From: Acanthaster planci | Lineage: Eukaryota; Echinodermata; Asteroidea; Valvatida; Acanthasteridae | Length of the DNA: 40,260 nucleotides | NCBI RefSeq assembly: GCF_001949145.1 | Contig: NW_019091380.1 | Coordinates: forward strand, 2,949,528 to 2,989,787 | Direction: 5' to 3' | In this document: positions 1-12,478 of the stretch, in pieces | How positions within the stretch are numbered: position 1 is the stretch's first letter | How the letters are laid out: each line of letters begins with the position of its first letter | The notes under the pieces: generated by a model | What the model was told of the DNA's origin: nothing | Database searches by the model: none | Seen by the model: the letters and a program-made list of their open reading frames with translations, nothing else | Made by a program: the position numbers and the translations under genes

Positions 1-66
1 GGGAGGACAAGGCAGAATCTGTCCCCCATCCAAGGGGGAAGGGAGGACAACGCAGAATCTGTCCCC
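1..66. repeat. Tandem repeat of 40-bp unit at the window edge
   Basis: gggaggacaaggcagaatct at 1 recurs at 41 with one mismatch and continues gtcccc. The array may continue beyond the left edge. Confidence 0.75.
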
Positions 67-601
67 ACCCAAGATCTTGGTTGCCAAGTGACTGATTTCT
101 TTTAATTTGGCTTGTCAACAGGTAAAGAAATTCACTTTAGGTATATCTGTGAGGTTTCAAATCAAACCGACAGAGGGTTTGGTTGTTATGATAAATTTGT
201 GCTCACCCTCTGACATGATGTTGGCCTGCACAACCTACGAAAATGTCCATGTGAACAGTTGGTATTTGTGGCCGACTCTATTCGCCAACATGGACATTTA
301 AAGGAAACAACAGGTCCAATCTCCATAAGACTGGTGCCAACATGATTATAATGACATTATTTGAAGAATTCCTGAAGGCTAAGCATGGGGAAAACCATTA
401 CCAAGGCAGTAGAGTCTGCAATCCACTTTTCTAGAGTTAATCCTGGTTATTAATTCTTCAATTTCCAAACCCCAATTTTGCAACGAGTTGCAACAGATTT
501 CCAACAAGCAGGGCACACCAGCACAGACAGCATTACCATCATCAGTATAAAAAAACAAAAAAACAAAACAAAACAGTTAAATCACTTCTGGGCAGACTTA
601 C

Positions 602-754
602 TTGTCCAGTAGTCACAGACTTTCTTCAAGTTAGGAGGGCTGAACTCATACGCACGTAGATTTTCTGTATCGCATGTCCTCCTCAGCGCATCTCTGATCC
701 GAGTGTCGATCTTGTCTTTAGCTGTGTGTTTTCTGTTCATCAGCTTTGTAGCTT
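602..754 (-). CDS. Third coding exon of the saposin-like protein
   Basis: This 153-nt exon (51 codons, phase 1 to 1) lies between acceptor gtttcctttgctcag and the strong donor gtaagtctg. It encodes a charged, probably helical segment with two cysteines (RRTC and KKVC) and the motif AYEFSPPNL. The reading stays open past the donor for a few codons, but the donor matches consensus. The next exon should enter in phase 1 and was not recognised in positions 1-600. Confidence 0.7.
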
Positions 755-3700
755 CTGAGCAAAGGAAACAGTCCATCCACAGCAAATGTAAGAAAAATCA
801 ATATACTCAACTGAAAATGCACTTCAGAAAGCATTTTTTCTCTTTTGATTTTCACCGCCTTGAAATTCTTGGCAAATTCCTACAAATATTCTCGTTATAT
901 TTTGATGTCAAACTGTATCTCTGAAATGATTTCTTTAGTAAAATAAAATGCAAATGGTGACGTAAATACATAAATTTGACGTTACCTGTGACAAATGCAT
1001 GACATCCCTCACAGACCACCTCTGTAAATGGAAAGAAAATTTCACATTTTAATGCCCACACTTATATTTGTCAAAATATTTTATTCCTTCACAGTTACAA
1101 ATCAGGAGGATATTTGCGTTTTGATTAGAAATTTCACCGGATGTACATAGCCTTATAATTGATCAGTTAAGAATTAAACCAGCTCAATGAACTGTAGACA
1201 TAGTGTCTACCTTTTTGTCTTTATAGGTGTGAAGTGCCATTGCCAATGTTTGTAACTCTCAAACACATGGTCTAGGGTTCAAATCCAGCAGCTGTTACAT
1301 TACATTCTTGGGCAAGTCACATTACTCCCGTTTGTCCCTTTACGCCAAGGCGTATAGATGGTTACCCATGAAGGCAGACAGTCGTTTAGTTAGCTTTTTC
1401 CATCAACAATGGTAGCATTGAGCTGTAAACTCCCAAATTAGCTGACACTAGGGATTCCAGAATATATTGTGTTGGCCCAGTGAGCAGGGGTAATAATGAT
1501 GGAGTCACTGCAGTACCTTGAAGGGCCAGTAACGGTGGATAGATATTTCACAAGTACACACCTTGTTCAAATACCTAACATTGCTATTATAGTGAATGAA
1601 TGACACCCAGATGTTGGGCTTGCAATATGCATTACGCTGACAACTGTTTTTATCTAACACTCATGCTCATTGAAGTCACTGAAGTGCATTTGGCAGCATG
1701 GGCCACATTTATGGGGCTACAGGGAGGGTGGGGGGCATGGATTTCATTGTACAATGTGTCAACATTTTGCCAACTTTTCTAGGGTGTGGGACCATGGGGA
1801 AAGGGTGAGATTCAGTGGTGAGGCTTGTCATCGGGCTGCAGCAAGACTGAATCAAATTACAGTTAGTTGCATCATGGTCCATGGCATAAAAATACCAAGA
1901 AGCCTTAACCACTTGACGCCGGATGACGCATAAACACACAGTTTTCCTTATTTATTCCACAGAGGACGTGGACACTCACTTATAAATTCTTTTTCCATTG
2001 CTACGGTTCACATATTAACACCTTGTGCTTGGGTGGGCCAAAGCACGGAAGACGAACCAACACATGGATGCTGTTACTAACAATAATATAGAAATGCTTT
2101 TCTTAAGTAATTAGAATGGCATTGGGGAGCTCACACCATACACAAAAGAGTTAAGGGGATCAAAGACCTCCTTTATTTGGGTAAACTGATTTGCTAAGGA
2201 GCGAAATCACACTTACAAGAGGGATAAAGTTACAACTAGCAAATCCTTCGTAACAAAACAACTGGCCCCCAAAACACGCATGGCCATGCTGTGGACCTTT
2301 TGTACGTGAACAGCTTCATGTCTGGACATGTGCCACAATTTCTACAAGGGCAGTTGAAACATAGCTTAAAAGAAGAACTAAGGGGGCTAGGTTTGACAAC
2401 ACTGATGCCTAAACTCAGGAGTTGTGCCTCCTGATATATTTTATGGGCGCCAGAAATAAATTGCAAAGTTGAAGAATCTGCGGAGAAAAACAAACAAAAA
2501 GGCCCCAGCATTTTTTTTCAGGGAAGAAAACCTAACATTAACTGGTTAACACGAGCTTTGTTTTTAGAAATGGGGAGACAATTTGAGTCAAGAATGAAAC
2601 AAAATATAAATCTCAGAAGTCATATGGATTTGGGAAGAAGGCTCCTCTACGAGGGTACATCCATGCCACATCTCAGAATTGTTACATCCCAACTGCGTTT
2701 ACAGCCTAAGGAAACACAATAAGCCCTGTCTTGGTGCTAAGACACTGTGCTCCTGTATCCTTGCTCTCAAACCTATATCTTCAAAACATCAAAAGCAATG
2801 GAAAGCCCAATCTCAAGCGACTGAAAGCCCAATCTCTGGAAGTGAATAGTTTAAGACCATGAAACTTATACTTGATTGTAAAGGTAGAGCTTTGGGTCAG
2901 TTTTACAGGACCTTCTTTTCCTGAAAAACGGAGAAAAATTTGACAACTTTATGAGTCACTGTTATTAACTTTTCTTGTATTTGAATTGATTGCTATTTCA
3001 TAACATACAGGTACCTTTGTATTCGGAATGGTTATGTAGATATGGGTCGTAAGAGACACTCTCCAGTTTTCTGAGAGAGAGCCATTTCACAACCTGTCTC
3101 AACGAAACAATTACACCGACTCAAAATAGTGTAAAGATTTTTGTTTTAATTTTTAGCACCAGAAATTTTTTTCTGTATTGATCTTTATTATTCAGGAAAT
3201 CAATCATATTTGAGGTTTTACATATATGTGTTAATTTTAGTTGTTTGAAACTCTGTAGCTTCAAAGAAAAGGCCGTTCCAATGACGAACACGTTGTTTAC
3301 ATGTAGGACATTGTTCTGGGGCCAATAAAGGAGCCCAGTATCTTGGCACCAGATACAGAACAGGGGCTATCATACACCCTGTCGGGGCCCCTTGCTCTGT
3401 CTCTCAGAGAGGCAGAAATGCATGGGGAGTCCTGAGTTCTCCAGGGGTTGCAATCTTGCCCAACTAAAAACCACGTCTTCATCATCTGTGGCCTGTTTGT
3501 TTCACAGAGATTTGAATCTTGGTCAGTAATCTGTCATTGGTTAACACCAGAACCCGCACAACGGATGGAGCGGACGGGATTGACTGAGTGAGATCAGTAT
3601 AAAACAAACAGGCCCGTGAACTTATGGGGAAGTGGCCCCTTTCTATATGGGCACAAATCATGTACCAAACGTTGGTTCCAAGTGGTCTTACCTTTCGCAA

Positions 3701-3779
3701 ACTTTGTTGGCTTGTACGCCGATGCATAAATTATTGTTAATGCAAAGAAAATGACAGTCAACAGATATTGGTATTGCAT
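602..3779 (-). CDS. Secreted/ER saposin-like cysteine protein (canopy-type?), 5' three coding exons, 3' end missing
   Basis: Three exons join in frame by phase-1 GT/AG introns: 3779-3692, 1021-986 and 754-602. The predicted protein starts with a 21-residue signal peptide (MQYQYLLTVIFFALTIIYAS-A), then YKPTKFAKE, VVCEGCHAFVTEATKLMNRK, and a helical charged segment with RDALRRTC and AYEFSPPNLKKVCDYWT. The cysteine spacing CxxC ... C ... C resembles the first part of six-cysteine saposin-fold proteins such as the canopy/MZB1 type, which act in the ER. That family link is by pattern only and no search was run. At least two more cysteines would be expected in downstream exons, which I could not find in 1-600. 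The splice phases and consensus sites support a real gene; the function is not established. Confidence 0.7.
986..1021 (-). CDS. 36-nt microexon of the saposin-like protein (CxxC motif)
   Basis: The exon of 12 codons lies between acceptor ctttccatttacag and donor gtaacgtc, phase 1 at both ends. Together with the last base of the preceding exon it encodes EVVCEGCHAFVT, including the CxxC pair. It is too short to be found by ORF length alone; it is supported by both splice sites and by the frame kept on each side. Confidence 0.68.
1225..1590 (+). mobile_element. tRNA-derived SINE-like fragment
   Basis: The sequence GGTTCAAATCC at about 1276-1286 is a good RNA polymerase III B box. It is followed by the body ttgggcaagtcac ... 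gtttgtccctttacgcc ... gttacccatgaaggcag, which resembles the central part of SINEs from marine invertebrates. The A box is weak, and both ends are approximate. I see no gene in this stretch. Confidence 0.5.
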
Positions 3780-3813
3780 GATGATATCCTGGGTCTCTAA
3801 CAAAGTCCACTTC
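3692..3813 (-). CDS. First coding exon of the saposin-like protein (signal peptide)
   Basis: The exon follows a strong acceptor (tattttctgttcatttgcag) that ends at 3814, so an upstream non-coding exon exists. It carries 34 nt of 5' UTR and the only ATG in the exon at 3779-3777. It encodes a hydrophobic signal sequence and ends GCGAAAG|gtaagacc at 3692 in phase 1. The ATG is preferred because no other ATG is in frame upstream within the exon. Confidence 0.7.
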
Positions 3814-4189
3814 CTGCAAATGAACAGAAAATAACATAGCTATTTAGTAACAACTCCGTTTCAGGACAGATACCATGGTAACACAACACTACTCCACTGG
3901 GCCTAACCCTAGCTAAGGCTAATAAAATTGGATTTATTGTTTCTCGTCAGTGCCCGCAGGAGATTTTGGCCCTGCATCAAAAAATTTCATTATTATTTGA
4001 AAAAACAAAAACCAAAAAAAAGGTGACATTTGTCAGAAAATTCAACTCCAAACATTGAAAGTTACCTTCTGGCAATCCCAGTCATCAAAACACAAAAAAT
4101 CAGGAGCAAAAATTCTTACACCAAGACTTTACCTTAGCAGCATCAACAACCACACGGACTGCAATCCAAAGGTCAAACAGAATCAGACC

Positions 4190-5118
4190 ATGGAGGAAGG
4201 ACATAGAAGGAGTTGCAACTCAGGCACTTCAAAGTGTTCAATAATGGTTGCTGCCGAGTCATACGAATAATAGACAACATTCCAAAAATGCCTGATTACT
4301 GCCTGCATCTTAGCCAGACAATCAGGGCCAGTAATACCCTAGTAATACTTGTAGTTTTTGCTTGCAATTAAATACAAATTATTGCTTTGACCAGGAAATA
4401 AAGAGAGAAAAATCCCTGATATTAGACCTACTTTTGTCATCATAAATAAACTTTTGAAACTTTGATACACTATTCCATTATCCACGCAAAGTTTGTAATT
4501 TTATTCTCCTCCGTCCAATACATCAGTGTTCAAAGACTTGGTATGAATTTGGCTAAGAGTGGCCTACAAAATGTTCACTACTACTGGAAAGCTTAGTTCA
4601 TTAGGAACAAAATGCGCTATTTCAACACAGGGAGTGATCGTGAAATTTCCTAAAATACGCTTTTGTACAAATGCCATAATAAACATGGTTCAAACAAAAC
4701 AAAAATCTTGTAAACAAATGGTCCATTTATTCCCAAAATAACTCCAGAAGAAAGAGCTCATTAAGGGCAATGACTGCACATATAGATTAAGGGCACACAG
4801 CGTAATGCAAGCAACTGCGCAAGCATTCAATTTGATGTTGTCAACTTGTCATGAGATCATACCAAGTACCAACAAAGGCATGAATATTCAATTTCCTATA
4901 CCTCAGTACACAAAGTTTTAAGGATGCAGATTACCATCGACAAATTGCAGCAGTGATCATAGGGTACAAAGGGGTCTTGTGGTTGTGAAACAGATGGTGT
5001 GTAGCAAGCATTCGCTGCGCTCTGGCTATGGACATACCAGACATGCCAGAAAGCGGTAATTGGCCAGATGTTACAGCCCGGGCAGTTCAAACTCCTTCTG
5101 TGTCCTTCCTCTATGATC
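4190..5118. repeat. Inverted pair of short repeat copies
   Basis: The word gaggaaggacatagaaggag at about 4192 recurs on the opposite strand near 5115-5085 as gaggaaggacacagaaggag, with weaker similarity extending on both sides. It may be the two ends of an old element or two copies of one repeat. The sequence between them has no gene I can support. Confidence 0.45.
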
Positions 5119-5610
5119 AGACCAGTGCACAATCACGAGTGACGGACCACGTATATGTAGGTCTTTTTCCATATCTTTTCTTTGTCTCTGGCTTTGGCTG
5201 ATTGAAGCCAGATGAAGTCAACCAAAGACTTTGTCCAGGCTTCATGAAGTCAAACCTCAACCTGTGACCGCTATATCACATGATGTGGACAAAATTTATG
5301 CACAATGTGCAACATGTGATGAACACTGACCAGTGAAAATGCACAACAGGTGTTGGTCTGTTTCTTGCCTGCTACCCAGAGTGTGTGCATGTACTGCGAT
5401 TCTCTTCCGCATCTGGCCACCATTCGTGGATTGTCATGTTCAAGTACTGATATAATGAAAAATGATCTTTACATTGGTAGTGACTCACGTGGGAAGGTTG
5501 GGAGTGAAGTGGAATTAGATAGTAGATGTGGGAATATATTAAAGAAACATGTTCATTCAAATGGATGGTCACGGTGGAGCACAGAGCATAGAGCAAGAAC
5601 ACAGTCCTAA

Positions 5611-5692
5611 ATTTTCATTATTAAAAGATGCCCTCCACCCATAGAGCAAGGAAAGTCCTTGCTCTATGAGTATCTTTTTTTAATAATGAAAT
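5611..5692. repeat. Strong hairpin with 13-bp perfect stem and 3-nt loop
   Basis: CATAGAGCAAGGA (5640-5652) and TCCTTGCTCTATG (5656-5668) pair perfectly around aag. An outer stem pairs attttcattattaaaagat with atctttttttaataatgaaat. The 3-nt loop argues against a microRNA; a fold-back repeat is more likely. Confidence 0.75.
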
Positions 5693-6539
5693 TGTTTGCT
5701 TCTTTTCTGCCAAATGGCCAATGCCTCCCTTTAAGTTTTACTGCACAGTACCACATCGAAAATGATTTGGATGCCAAATACATGTATCAAGCAGCTTTTC
5801 ATGCATGTGAAGAGGGTATTATTTTTCCATGACGGAAAATAACGAATTATACCAATGAAAAAATGCAACTAAATTTATTTTTAAAAACCCTTGACGAGAA
5901 ACAATGAATCAAATCTCATTGGCTCAGGCCACTGTAACTTAAACGTCGGCTCATTTTTGGCCTGTTTCATCCGCATCTAAATCATGTGGGCCTACCGGTT
6001 GGCCCCAAAGTCAAAAAAGCAACGAAAATTGCCTGTTTCATTCGTTCGTCATTATCATCATCTTTTCCAGAAGTATATTTATGGCTGCTCAGAATCAGAT
6101 CTCCATACTCAACAACTTTCATACTCACTTTAAAATTTCAACAAATAACAGGTTCCGCGAGGAAGAAGCAAGACATTCAGATCACGGAGGAAGGTTCAGA
6201 CTGAAATGCTAAGCGTATGGATTTGTAATTGTTGACCTACACGTGTACATATGTACATGTACATACGGTGTGCGACAGCCAAACACTTCGTAGACCTACC
6301 CTTTGAACTTTGATGCCTGGCATAGTAGACTAGCCTTCCAAGTCAGCTACAAATGATTTCAATATTGGTTTGGTAATAACGAGAGTACAACGCAATTCAG
6401 TTTATCTTTCTACGATCCACAAGGGTAGATTTACTTGTACGCTATTGAGGAACTCGAAATAAATGTAATTCACTCTTAAGGATTCAAAGAAAGACACGCA
6501 GACTCAGTAGTACGGAAGACTGGTACTCCGTCTTCTTAT

Positions 6540-6760
6540 TACCACCACGTGAATGGTTTTGTATAATCAGTCTGCTGATTCCAAGAGGCACGGCCCCTCT
6601 GACACGTGCAAGAGGTAGTGCAGACAAGCTAGCCAATGAGAACTCGCCACGTCGCCGAATCAATCCACGCAGACAACTAATGACCAATGTGAATCGGCAA
6701 CTTGTCAGTGTGGGCGGGGCATGGTAGTTGCCTCACTATTTCGTCTAGGGGGCGTACCCC
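6540..6760. promoter_or_regulatory. Candidate CpG-rich promoter region with CCAAT and GC boxes
   Basis: The stretch from about 6540 to 7400 is richer in CpG than the rest of the window. It contains two CCAAT boxes (agCCAATgag near 6634, gaCCAATgtg near 6684), a GC box gggcgggg at 6712-6719, and E-box-like CACGTG at about 6545 and 6604. It lies upstream of the 5' UTR intron implied for the minus-strand saposin-like gene, so it may be that gene's promoter. No start site can be fixed from sequence alone. Confidence 0.35.
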
Positions 6761-7254
6761 GGTGCTTACTTAAGAGCTTGTGAGTAAAATCGTAACCCGC
6801 CAAGCAAATAAGACTTTTGTCTTGGTTTATTTTATGCATTTCAGATTGGTCTCTGAGTGTGATTTTCTCGCAAACTTTTGAATAAGCATAAAGTCAAACT
6901 AAAGTGCCAGTTTATGCGCATTTGACGTGGAGAACGCCGAGTACGCACATCAAATTTAGTATGGAATAGTCATTGATAACGGAAGAATAAATCATTTATA
7001 TGGTCTGTACGAGTACGCTGAATGCGTGTAAAAACCAGGTTGTAAAACCTAGTAGCAACTATCTTTCTTTCGTCGGTGAGGGTGCACTTCAGCTCAGGGC
7101 GATTTTAAAGGGACATTCTTCCGCTTGATGCGCGCGTGCATTTGGCAAATCATGACACCCTATTGGTCGAAGAGGCATATAACGTGCGCGTACCACTCGT
7201 CCACGAGCGTTGGTACCAGCGCAGTAAAGTCTTCTAATTCTGGTTGTCGAATAC

Positions 7255-7390
7255 GTGCGCCTCAAAGAGTCTGCAACGTGTTGGCTAATCACGACGTGCG
7301 AAATTCGTCGACACTTTCCAAACGCGCATTTGGTCGACAGATTTCTCGCATCGTGATTGGCCAACGCGTTGAAAACTCTTGGAGGCGCAC
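7255..7390. repeat. 136-bp imperfect palindrome (fold-back element) with CCAAT motifs
   Basis: Arms 7255-7312 and 7333-7390 are inverted copies, matching at 48 of 58 positions, with a 20-nt loop that is itself partly self-complementary (ccaaacgcgcatttgg). Each arm contains a TTGGC-AATCACGA-type block. It may be a small fold-back transposon or a paired regulatory element in the CpG-rich region. Confidence 0.7.
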
Positions 7391-7439
7391 TACTGTGAAA
7401 AGCTCGTATTACAAAAATAATAACGATGTATGTACATAA

Positions 7440-10400
7440 TTTTTTTTCAGACTCGGTGTTTTTTTATTCAATGCATTTGATGCCTCATGGTATACACATT
7501 AAGTCCCAGAGAACCATTTACAAAACGAAACCTTAATGTTACGGGTTCGCCTCAAATTCTACACGTGATCAACAGGGAGTAATAATTTGAATTACCATTT
7601 GCACTGGCTGTAACAGTCTTGTTCGAGTAACAAGATGAGTTAAAATGAACACCATGTGCAATTTCACTCAAGCCATGAAAAGAAACAAACCAGGCCTTTT
7701 AGATTCTATATAGGCAGGAATAAAACAGCTACCTCCAGACACTACAGAACTGTTTCACGTCACTTCAGTCTGGGACATAGACCTACCATGTACATTGTAC
7801 AGCAACGAGATTGAAGTAATTTGTGTCAGGGTGCACCTTGGACGAATGTCACTGAGCACTGTAAAATATAGTGACAAACTCAACTGCAGACCTTTGCGAC
7901 TTATTTCTGTTTAAAAGCTTGTCAACTATAAATTTCATTCCACTTTTTCTCTATAAGGGAGGGGAGTAATTGAGACAAATGTGGATATCAATGCATTATA
8001 AATGAGTGAATTAAATTGTCAAAAAAATTCACGACGGGAAAACTTATGTCGAACCAGATTTTGAATTCTGATTCCTTAAAATGTCATTTGATTTGGCGGT
8101 TCTCAGAACAAAATGTGCTCCTAAAATACAAAGTCTGAATGAAATGGCTAACAAGCCATATTTCAAGAGATGGTACTAACAAATATGTTTAAATCTTAAC
8201 ATTTTGATCACCGTGGCATATAGAAAAACAGCACAGAACTGAAACAGCACAAGTGTTATTTTCCCAACCTCCCCCAAAAGACAAAAACCCAAAACAAACA
8301 ACCCCCCCCAAAAAAACCAAAACTGAGGAAGGCTACAATTGACACTATTCAAAAAGGAGTCATCTAAAACGGTCAAGGCTTTGTTTCAGAAAAATATCTC
8401 ACTTTCATGCCTTAGTACCTCTAAAAAAACGCTGCCACGCCCCCAAACAAACCCCATTGTTTTTAGATGTAGCTCATGCTAACTATACTAACGTGGTGGA
8501 CAAAACAACTACATGTATGCGTAGACTGATTTAACTTCTCACAGTGTATATTGTTAATGGTGTTGGTCTGCACAGAAGCAGGCAGCATTTTGAACCATAC
8601 CCACAAAACTCTTATTTCACAAATACAAGGCAAAAGGCCCTGACCAAAATTCAAATTAAATCTAGCCACAATTTTCCTTGAAGATCATACCACAGGTATT
8701 TTTCAAGTTGACACTTAACCTCTAAACTGTCAAATAGCACACATATTTTTGGGGAAAAAAGATTACAATTTCAGAGACTAAATATATGATATCTAAGAGA
8801 GGGGAACAACGAAGGAACAAAAACTTGAAACTAGCAAAGATACATGCAAGTTCAATTTCAGAGAATTGTTTTTTTTTTTACATTATCAAGGAAATCCAAA
8901 TTACATACAGACGGCAAATCAAACTGCAGGGACCCACTGAACACTCCATGGGATTGGCCAAGCGTATGTAGCTTGATACAACCCCTCTGATTGGATATCA
9001 GCTGTATGTGTTATTTAATTGAAGCATTTAAAATTTGCACTAAAAATTGGGAACTGATTGTGAGTGCATCTATGCATCTGCTATCAAGAGCAAGATATAT
9101 GAACTTATGAACTGTGAAACTACAGTACATGTACATACTTACATAAACAAAAACCCAAATAAGAAAAATGCAACATGAAGAGTTGAATAAATAAACATAT
9201 TCGAAAAACTCAAGTGTAAAGGAAAATATAAGACAGAACATAAAGCAAAAAATGATAGAACTACATGTAAAAAAAGAGTTATGTAGCTATGTTCTAAGAG
9301 AGTACTCCAGTCTTCAAACCTGTGTTATGTGGCACGGAACAAATGTACACAGTTCTAAAGTAAAAGTCACAAAAACCAAAAGGTAAACAGTGCTCCTCAG
9401 ATACACATATCTTCAAATTCTGTAGCAGCAGCCCATGCCTCAAAGAGAACCAAAATATAGCTACAGCAAAAAGTCTTAAAATGCAACACTATAACAGGAG
9501 AAACGATTAGGCATTAAAATGGTTAACTTATGATACATGCCCATATTATTTATGGAGGGGGCAAAAATAGCACACCATACAATGGTTTTTCTACACCATT
9601 TGATAGAACACCAACATCTAACAATACTTAGAACAGTGGATTACCACAAGGCAAACCATTGCACTCACTGTTTTTGTTTGGGTTTTAATCTATACAGGCT
9701 ACTATAGACACATTTCAATAATTCAATATACTGAACAATAAATATAAATGTATTGTTAAACAAGGGTCTCTGGTGTCTATTTTTTTTACTTTTGCTTTTC
9801 TCATTTTTTTTTTTCAATTTAATACTGTGTTATTTTTAAGACTTCATAGCAAAAGACAACAAAACGACGAAAAACCCCAAAGTTAAGACTGTACAAATGT
9901 TACAGACGGCAATGGACTTGTTTACAGAAATAAATAAATAGGTTATATGCAACGATAAACTGGAAGAAGTGCAATGCACATCAGTGTCTACTGTCACTTC
10001 CACACAAGAGTTTAATATTCATGGGCAAGCGTTTTAGCCAAGGGTGTTAAAGATGAACAATTTTCATCTGTTAAATAACAAAAGCATCTACTTGAAAAAT
10101 AAAACAAAACCAAGAAACAAACAAACAAACAAACAAATTCAAACAATGAGACGCTGGCCTCTGGTGATAATGTCTATGGCAGTAATTTGGTACATATCTG
10201 ACTAGTTTAGGCAGACTGGAATTTCAGGACAAGCTGTTTTTTCCTTCTTGTCACTGAGGGGCACACTTTGGTGTTCGTGAAACAAAAAAATTGCTTCTAG
10301 GGTCATTATTGTGAACAGAACCCAGGACCGCAGGTTCTTGTGAACAGACCATGCAATGTCAGCATGCTGAGCCAGTGACCCTAGAAATCAGACACGCAGT

Positions 10401-12438
10401 TTTGATTCCTGGTAAAACGACTCCTGAATTTTGATTGGTTGTAGGTCATCCAGAGATTAAATGCTCATCCAATCATGAAGTAGTACGAGGCACTGAATAT
10501 TCATACCAAATCTGACTGGTAAACTAAACAAACAACAAACCTCTCAATCTCAGTGGCACACTCAGTTTTTCGAACATTTTTTCATATATGACCCTGAAAT
10601 AATAGCACCACATTTAGCACAGGTAACAATATGTCTGAATAAATAACAAAGGTCTACCAAGAAGGAACAAAACAGCTACATGCATTAATTTGTGAAGAAA
10701 ACGTGGACAAAAGGTCAAATTGGGCCATGAAGGTTGTACAACTGTCCTTCACTGCTAGCAAATAAAACGACAGAGAAATACTGATTAAAAACTAGCAATT
10801 AGCAAAATATTGCCACTAAAACTTGAAAGTTATCTAATACTCTCGAGCACTACTTTTTTTTTACCCTTTAAAGTCTATATACAAAAAAAAGCCGAGGCAT
10901 TAAAAGCCTGTGCTTTACGTGCGTGCATGGAAGAATACCACACTGCTCACATTGTTCAAGTCAGGTAGGACACTGTTCAAAAGACACTTGTACTTTCTAT
11001 CCTAAAATATTGTTTCTTTTCTTGAGTTGGTCATTTGAAGCACATCATGGACTAAACAATGTCTGGTGATGGCACTGTCATTCAAACTTTAAGACACTAG
11101 TTTTGATAATCGAGGTATCCAGCAATTTGTTTTTATGGTGACAGATATTCTAAACAGTGACAGGTAATCGGATGCATATGCTAAATTGGACAAGTGTATC
11201 CACTCAATTAATTAGAATTTAACAGCACAAACCGAGTCCCAGGATTTTTAGCGCAGCTTGAATTTTGCTGATAATTGGGCCAGTCGTTTTCTTCACAAAT
11301 TACCAACAGCTATCAGTTTGGGGCTATGTCGCCAACAAACTCTTGGATAAAGTGGCTGGCATCTGCTAAAAAAATGCGCATTAGGAAAACGTTCCTTTGA
11401 TAGTTGAGCAATTTGAATTTGAAAGAGAATACCTGCCAGTTCTCACTTAAAGTCAGTAAACCCTGTTTGGATTTCTTTAGCTGCTTGTGCAAAACCGTGG
11501 TCACACTTGGAGTAATATTTTTGTAAAGTTGCAGAGGAAATAAAATTTTGAGTAATTTTCTGAGTTACCCTGTAGGAAAACGAGTTGTCTTCGTAATACT
11601 TGTTAGTAATATAGAGACAGAGTTGAAACTTAATTCAATAATAACTGAGATTCAGACAACAGTCAAAATCTGATTTGTTTCTGCTCTCCAGACAAGTTTC
11701 TTATCTGACTTTTTTTTTTGCATTTTGCAAAAGTTGGCCATTTCTTTTTAAGTGAATATTGGGCATTTTAAAACTTCTTGAGTTGGCATTCTTTTCCCCA
11801 CACTCTTTTCAATTCACTTTCCATTCAGTAATTCTAACATCAAATACAGACCTAACAGAAAAATCTGTCGATACAATACACTGATACTTTTAACAAATCT
11901 ACAATCTTAAAGACGATCCTGTTTATATATTGGTCCTTCCAATGATCTTTGACAGGTGACTTAACCCACGATTCCAGATGTTACAATCCCTATAAAGTCC
12001 ACTTCTGAAATCTGATCTTTCAATTGCCTAAATGTGATTCTGATTAGTCCTGCATCACAGGTAACTGGTGAAATAGCTGGTGCTCTGGCTACTCACGAGC
12101 AGCGCACTATACAATGTCATATTGCCAGTGAAACATGGTTGGTACTCTGACAATTCTCCAGCAGAATGCGTATGAAAAAAGTGAAGGGACCGGTCAAGCC
12201 CAAGCAGCGCTAGTGCCCTTAGCACTTTATGCTCAAACACGCAATCTCACTGAGTCAGCTGGTACTCTGAAGAGTTGGCATCCAGCGAAATCAGTACGAC
12301 AGTCAGTTTGAGTAGCCATCCTGTCTGATTGTCTCAGCATTTCCTGACAAAGGTGCAGCACGCAGTTAAAGTGTCCAATTGTTACATAACAGGCAGTTTA
12401 AACATTCTTAAAATTAATAAGAAGAGTTGTTCTGTATA
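7440..12438. other. Intergenic / possible extended Rbfox 3' UTR, no gene seen
   Basis: About 5 kb of AT-rich sequence with only short, low-complexity open frames. It contains a (CAAA)n tract and several T- or A-runs. Part of it may be 3' UTR of Rbfox if a distal poly(A) site is used. Confidence 0.6.
10116..10137. repeat. (CAAA)n microsatellite
   Basis: Five or more uninterrupted caaa units lie in the intergenic stretch downstream of Rbfox. Nothing else is associated with it. Confidence 0.8.
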
Positions 12439-12439
12439 A

Positions 12440-12445
12440 TTTATT
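12440..12445 (-). terminator. Candidate Rbfox poly(A) signal AATAAA
   Basis: A canonical AATAAA lies on the transcript strand 34 nt after the Rbfox stop codon. By eye I found no other canonical copy on this strand until about 7.46 kb, though variants such as ATTAAA occur near 9.8 kb. A 3' UTR this short would be unusual for Rbfox, so a longer alternative 3' end is possible. Confidence 0.35.
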
Positions 12446-12478
12446 GGCAGCACAGTTCTTGTTATTGTTTGGTTTTGT

